From contig NZ_BNEM01000002.1 of assembly GCF_018327705.1 (NCBI RefSeq), positions 558,001-622,000 of the forward strand: DNA of 64,000 bases, read 5' to 3'. The DNA comes from Catellatospora sp. TT07R-123 (GTDB lineage Bacteria; Actinomycetota; Actinomycetes; Mycobacteriales; Micromonosporaceae). Below the pieces are notes generated by a model. That model was not told the origin of the DNA, searched no databases, and was given only the letters and a program-made list of their open reading frames with translations. Positions 61,743-64,000 of this stretch are shown piece by piece (positions within the stretch are counted from its first letter, which is position 1; each line of letters opens with the position of its first letter). Both the position numbers and the translations under genes were made by a program.

Positions 61743-63910
61743 CGGTCGGCCTCCGCGGCCAGCAGCACCCGCACCGCGATCAGGCCGCCGCGGGCCAGGT
61801 CGGGGCCGGAGACTGGGGCGACCAGCACGTCGAGACCTGCGGTGCGCAGCTCGGCGAGCACGTCGGTCCAGGTGCCGCGCGCCTCGGGTCGGCCGTCGGC
61901 GTCGCCTGCCGGTGTGACGGCCGCCGCGTCGAAGTCGACCAGCAGCGGGTCGCCGGTGTCGACGTCGCGGCCGGGCTTCTGCCGCAGCAGCTGGGCCTGG
62001 CCGAGCACGTCGCGCAGGGTCGCGGTGGCCGCGACCGTCCAGTCCGGGTCGGTGGCCAGGGCATGCAGGGTGCGTCCGCTGGCGGCGTCCTCGCAGCGTG
62101 CCAGCACGGTGGCGGCCGACGGCGCGGGGCCGCCGCCCAGGTCGAGCAGTTCCACCTGCACCCCGAGGTTGGCCGCCGACTTGGTCAGGAACCTCAGCTC
62201 GGGTGTGTCGCCGAGGGTCTGGGGCCGGATCTGGCGGGCCTCGCCCGCGCCGTCGAGCAGCCTGCGCAGGGCACGGTGGCTCAGTGCCGAGGCCAGCCCG
62301 GCGCGGACTGCCTCGGCGAGGTCGGCGCCCGCGCCGGCGCCGGCGCACGTCGGCTCGACCGCGTGGTCGGTGTTGGCCGGGCCGAACGGTTCCAGCGCGG
62401 CCCGGGGCACCGCGACCGGACGGCCGGTGGCCAGCAGGCGGGCTTGGACCCAGGCGGCCGGGCCGCTTTCGGCCCAGCCCGAGGCCAGGCCGAGGCGGGC
62501 GGCGTCGTGGCGGGGCAGATCGGAGGGGGCGGGTTCGGTGACCGCGGTGTGGCCGGTGTAGGCCACTGCGGCGGCGCGCAGGGCCCGCAGGCGGGCGGCG
62601 GCCACGTGGTGCACGTCGAAGGCGGTCACGGTGCGGCGGCGGCCGCCTGCGGTGAGCTCCACCCCGCCGGCCTTGACCGGGGTCTGGTCCCACTGCTCGT
62701 CGTCGTAGCGGCGCAGCAGGCCCAGGTGCGGCTGGAGCAGCGGCTGGTGGGCTGCGAGCTGCGCCACCGCCGCCTCGGCTGCGGTGGTCGGGTCCTGCCC
62801 GGCCTCGCGCGGCGGGTCCAGCGCCACACTGCTGACGTCGTATGGGGCGGGTCCGGGGCGGCAGAAGCCGCATGACGGGTGCGTGAGCAGCGGCTCGGCC
62901 AGCACGTCCAGCGACGCCAGGTGCTGCACCAGCACGGCGGCGTCGGTCTCGGCGGGTAGTGCGCCGGTGGCGAGCCGGAACACCTCGTACGCCAGGAGGT
63001 TGCCGACCATGGCCGCCAGCGGGCCGCCGGGCTGCTCGCCCGCGACCGCGTGCCCGGGTGGCAGTGCCGCGGCCTGCCACACCCGTGCGGCGGCGCCCGT
63101 GGTGTCGTTGTCGGCCAGCCGCAGCATGGCGCAGCACCAGCAGCCGTGTCGGCCGGGGCCGTGCAGCGGCCCGATCAGCAGCCGCGGCCCGGCCACCCAC
63201 GCGGGCAGCAGCAGCCGACCGGCCGGGATGCCCTCGGCCAGCAGTCGCAGGATGTCGCGGGGCGCGTCCGGGCCGCCCGCGACGACGACGATCCCGCTGT
63301 CGTCCAGGTCGGCCCAGCGCGGTTCGCTCAGGCCCGCGGGCATTTCGGCCACTGTCACGCTGCAACCGGCCTCGTCCAGTTCGGCCAGGTCCGCGGTTAG
63401 TGCTGCGGTGACACCGGCGGACACCGTCACCGACGCCGCCCCGTTGCGCAGCAGCCCGGCCGCGCACGCCCGGGCGATCGGGCCGTCGCCCAGGACGGTC
63501 ACCGCGCCCGCTCGGAAGTCCGCGAACCGCCGGGGTGCGCCGCCGACGTAGTGGTCGATGTAGGCGAGCTGCGCGGCGAAGTGCGCGGCCACGGCCGGGT
63601 CCAGCACCGCCGACGGGTCGGCGTCGTCGTCGGGGATGTCGCGGGCGAACTCGCGGTCGTACAGGGCGCGGATCAGTTCGCCGATCATGGTGCGTTGCGC
63701 GTCGGGCAGTGGCGCGCAGATGTCGGCGACCCGGTTGCGGCCGTTGAGGTGCGGCACGAGCAGCGACGCCAGCCGGTACGCGGTCGGCGAGGTCAGCCGG
63801 AAGCCGCTGTTGGAGTTGTGGAACAGCACCCCGTCCTCGGTGCGGGTGTACAGCACGTCGTGGCGCATCCGGGGCCGGCTATGCGCCACGGTCTCGTATG
63901 CCGTGCTCAT
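61739..63910 (-). CDS. Ocin-ThiF-like partner (TOMM F-protein)
   Basis: The product has 723 residues. An N-terminal RiPP-recognition-like region (about 20-85, RHDVLYTRTEDGVLFHNSNSG, split at R and HDVLYTRTEDG) precedes an E1/ThiF-like fold (VTVLGDGPIARACAAGLLRNG). A Cys cluster (GCWCCAM, CGFC) probably binds Zn. The C-terminal 200 residues resemble a degenerate YcaO tail. Proteins of this type bind the leader and present the precursor to YcaO and the LanB. AAGGGA lies nine bases before the ATG. It is the first complete gene of the visible operon. Confidence 0.82.
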   Translation of the reverse strand: MSTAYETVAHSRPRMRHDVLYTRTEDGVLFHNSNSGFRLTSPTAYRLASLLVPHLNGRNRVADICAPLPDAQRTMIGELIRALYDREFARDIPDDDADPSAVLDPAVAAHFAAQLAYIDHYVGGAPRRFADFRAGAVTVLGDGPIARACAAGLLRNGAASVTVSAGVTAALTADLAELDEAGCSVTVAEMPAGLSEPRWADLDDSGIVVVAGGPDAPRDILRLLAEGIPAGRLLLPAWVAGPRLLIGPLHGPGRHGCWCCAMLRLADNDTTGAAARVWQAAALPPGHAVAGEQPGGPLAAMVGNLLAYEVFRLATGALPAETDAAVLVQHLASLDVLAEPLLTHPSCGFCRPGPAPYDVSSVALDPPREAGQDPTTAAEAAVAQLAAHQPLLQPHLGLLRRYDDEQWDQTPVKAGGVELTAGGRRRTVTAFDVHHVAAARLRALRAAAVAYTGHTAVTEPAPSDLPRHDAARLGLASGWAESGPAAWVQARLLATGRPVAVPRAALEPFGPANTDHAVEPTCAGAGAGADLAEAVRAGLASALSHRALRRLLDGAGEARQIRPQTLGDTPELRFLTKSAANLGVQVELLDLGGGPAPSAATVLARCEDAASGRTLHALATDPDWTVAATATLRDVLGQAQLLRQKPGRDVDTGDPLLVDFDAAAVTPAGDADGRPEARGTWTDVLAELRTAGLDVLVAPVSGPDLARGGLIAVRVLLAAEADR

Positions 63911-63927
63911 CGCAGGGCTCCCTTCGG

Positions 63928-64000
63928 TCAGTTCAGGTGGGGTGGCGTGTGGCCGGGGTGCGGGTGGCTCGCGGCGGGTTCGTGCAGGTGCAGCCGCAGC
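63928..64000 (-). CDS. C-terminal end of an upstream gene (partial)
   Basis: On the minus strand a frame entering from the right edge ends with TGA at 63928-63930. The visible 23 residues (LRLHLHEPAASHPHPGH and TPPHLN) are His/Pro-rich. It lies 17 bases before the F-protein start, so it is probably the previous gene of the same operon. Too short to identify. Confidence 0.4.
   Translation of the reverse strand, partial: LRLHLHEPAASHPHPGHTPPHLN

Noticed and set aside
1-64000. CRISPR arrays, rRNA, tRNA and riboswitches
   Set aside because: No regularly spaced palindromic repeats and no recognisable tRNA or rRNA sequence were seen on either strand by eye; a dedicated RNA search was not possible.

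Overview
The window is GC-rich actinobacterial chromosome. Codon bias, ATGA/GTGA stop-start coupling and gene content suggest a filamentous actinomycete, possibly Micromonosporaceae (an inference, not shown by any marker gene). Two biosynthetic regions flank a middle part with a very large polymorphic toxin and small housekeeping-type or decaying genes. LEFT (about 1-19,050): a leftward, tightly coupled hybrid NRPS/PKS operon. In transcription order it holds a P450, an acyl-AMP ligase, a PanD fragment, a damaged small ORF, a DUF6002 PLP-like protein, an A-PCP NRPS, a coupled 25-codon ORF, an AT-less ketosynthase, a LanB-type (glutamyl-tRNA-dependent dehydratase family) protein, an A-PCP-C-PCP NRPS and a KS-AT-ACP PKS. 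A rightward condensation domain enters from the window edge. Both KS domains lack one catalytic His, one AT has lost Ser and probably His, and the other AT is absent. Ordinary malonyl extension is therefore unlikely. The LanB sits in this thiotemplated line with no recognisable RiPP precursor except the 25-codon ORF. MIDDLE-LEFT (19,200-27,300): a GlsB-type stress membrane protein, a Cys/His-rich small protein, an MscS-like channel, a large SARP regulator and a divergent pair of FAD monooxygenases. A textbook SARP operator (three heptamers at 11-bp spacing, 8 bp before a -10) precedes the first monooxygenase. MIDDLE (27,500-39,950): an Imm1-like immunity gene and a roughly 3,870-residue secreted RHS/YD toxin with three LamG domains, two of them carrying nested ricin-B lectins, a pretoxin Hint domain and a DddA/SCP1.201-like deaminase tip. 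Its signal peptide is out of frame with the body, and the break lies exactly on an 8-bp tandem repeat. MIDDLE-RIGHT (40,100-48,000): a membrane-anchored protein, a secreted beta-propeller protein, half an MFS transporter, a DJ-1/PfpI gene with two compensating indels, a tautomerase, a secreted two-repeat protein, and a Tat-exported beta-lactamase-fold hydrolase with an unusual N-terminal repeat array. RIGHT (48,060-64,000): an azole/dehydroamino-acid RiPP cluster of thiopeptide or goadsporin style. It has a 58-residue precursor whose 22-residue core is 20/22 Ser, Thr and Cys. The leftward operon encodes an Ocin-ThiF partner protein, two YcaO cyclodehydratases, a SagB dehydrogenase, a split LanB (glutamylation and elimination proteins), a PqqD-M50 membrane protease and an ABC exporter, with an M20 amidohydrolase beside the precursor. 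No pyridine-forming [4+2] enzyme is visible, so the product could be linear or the enzyme may lie beyond 64,000.
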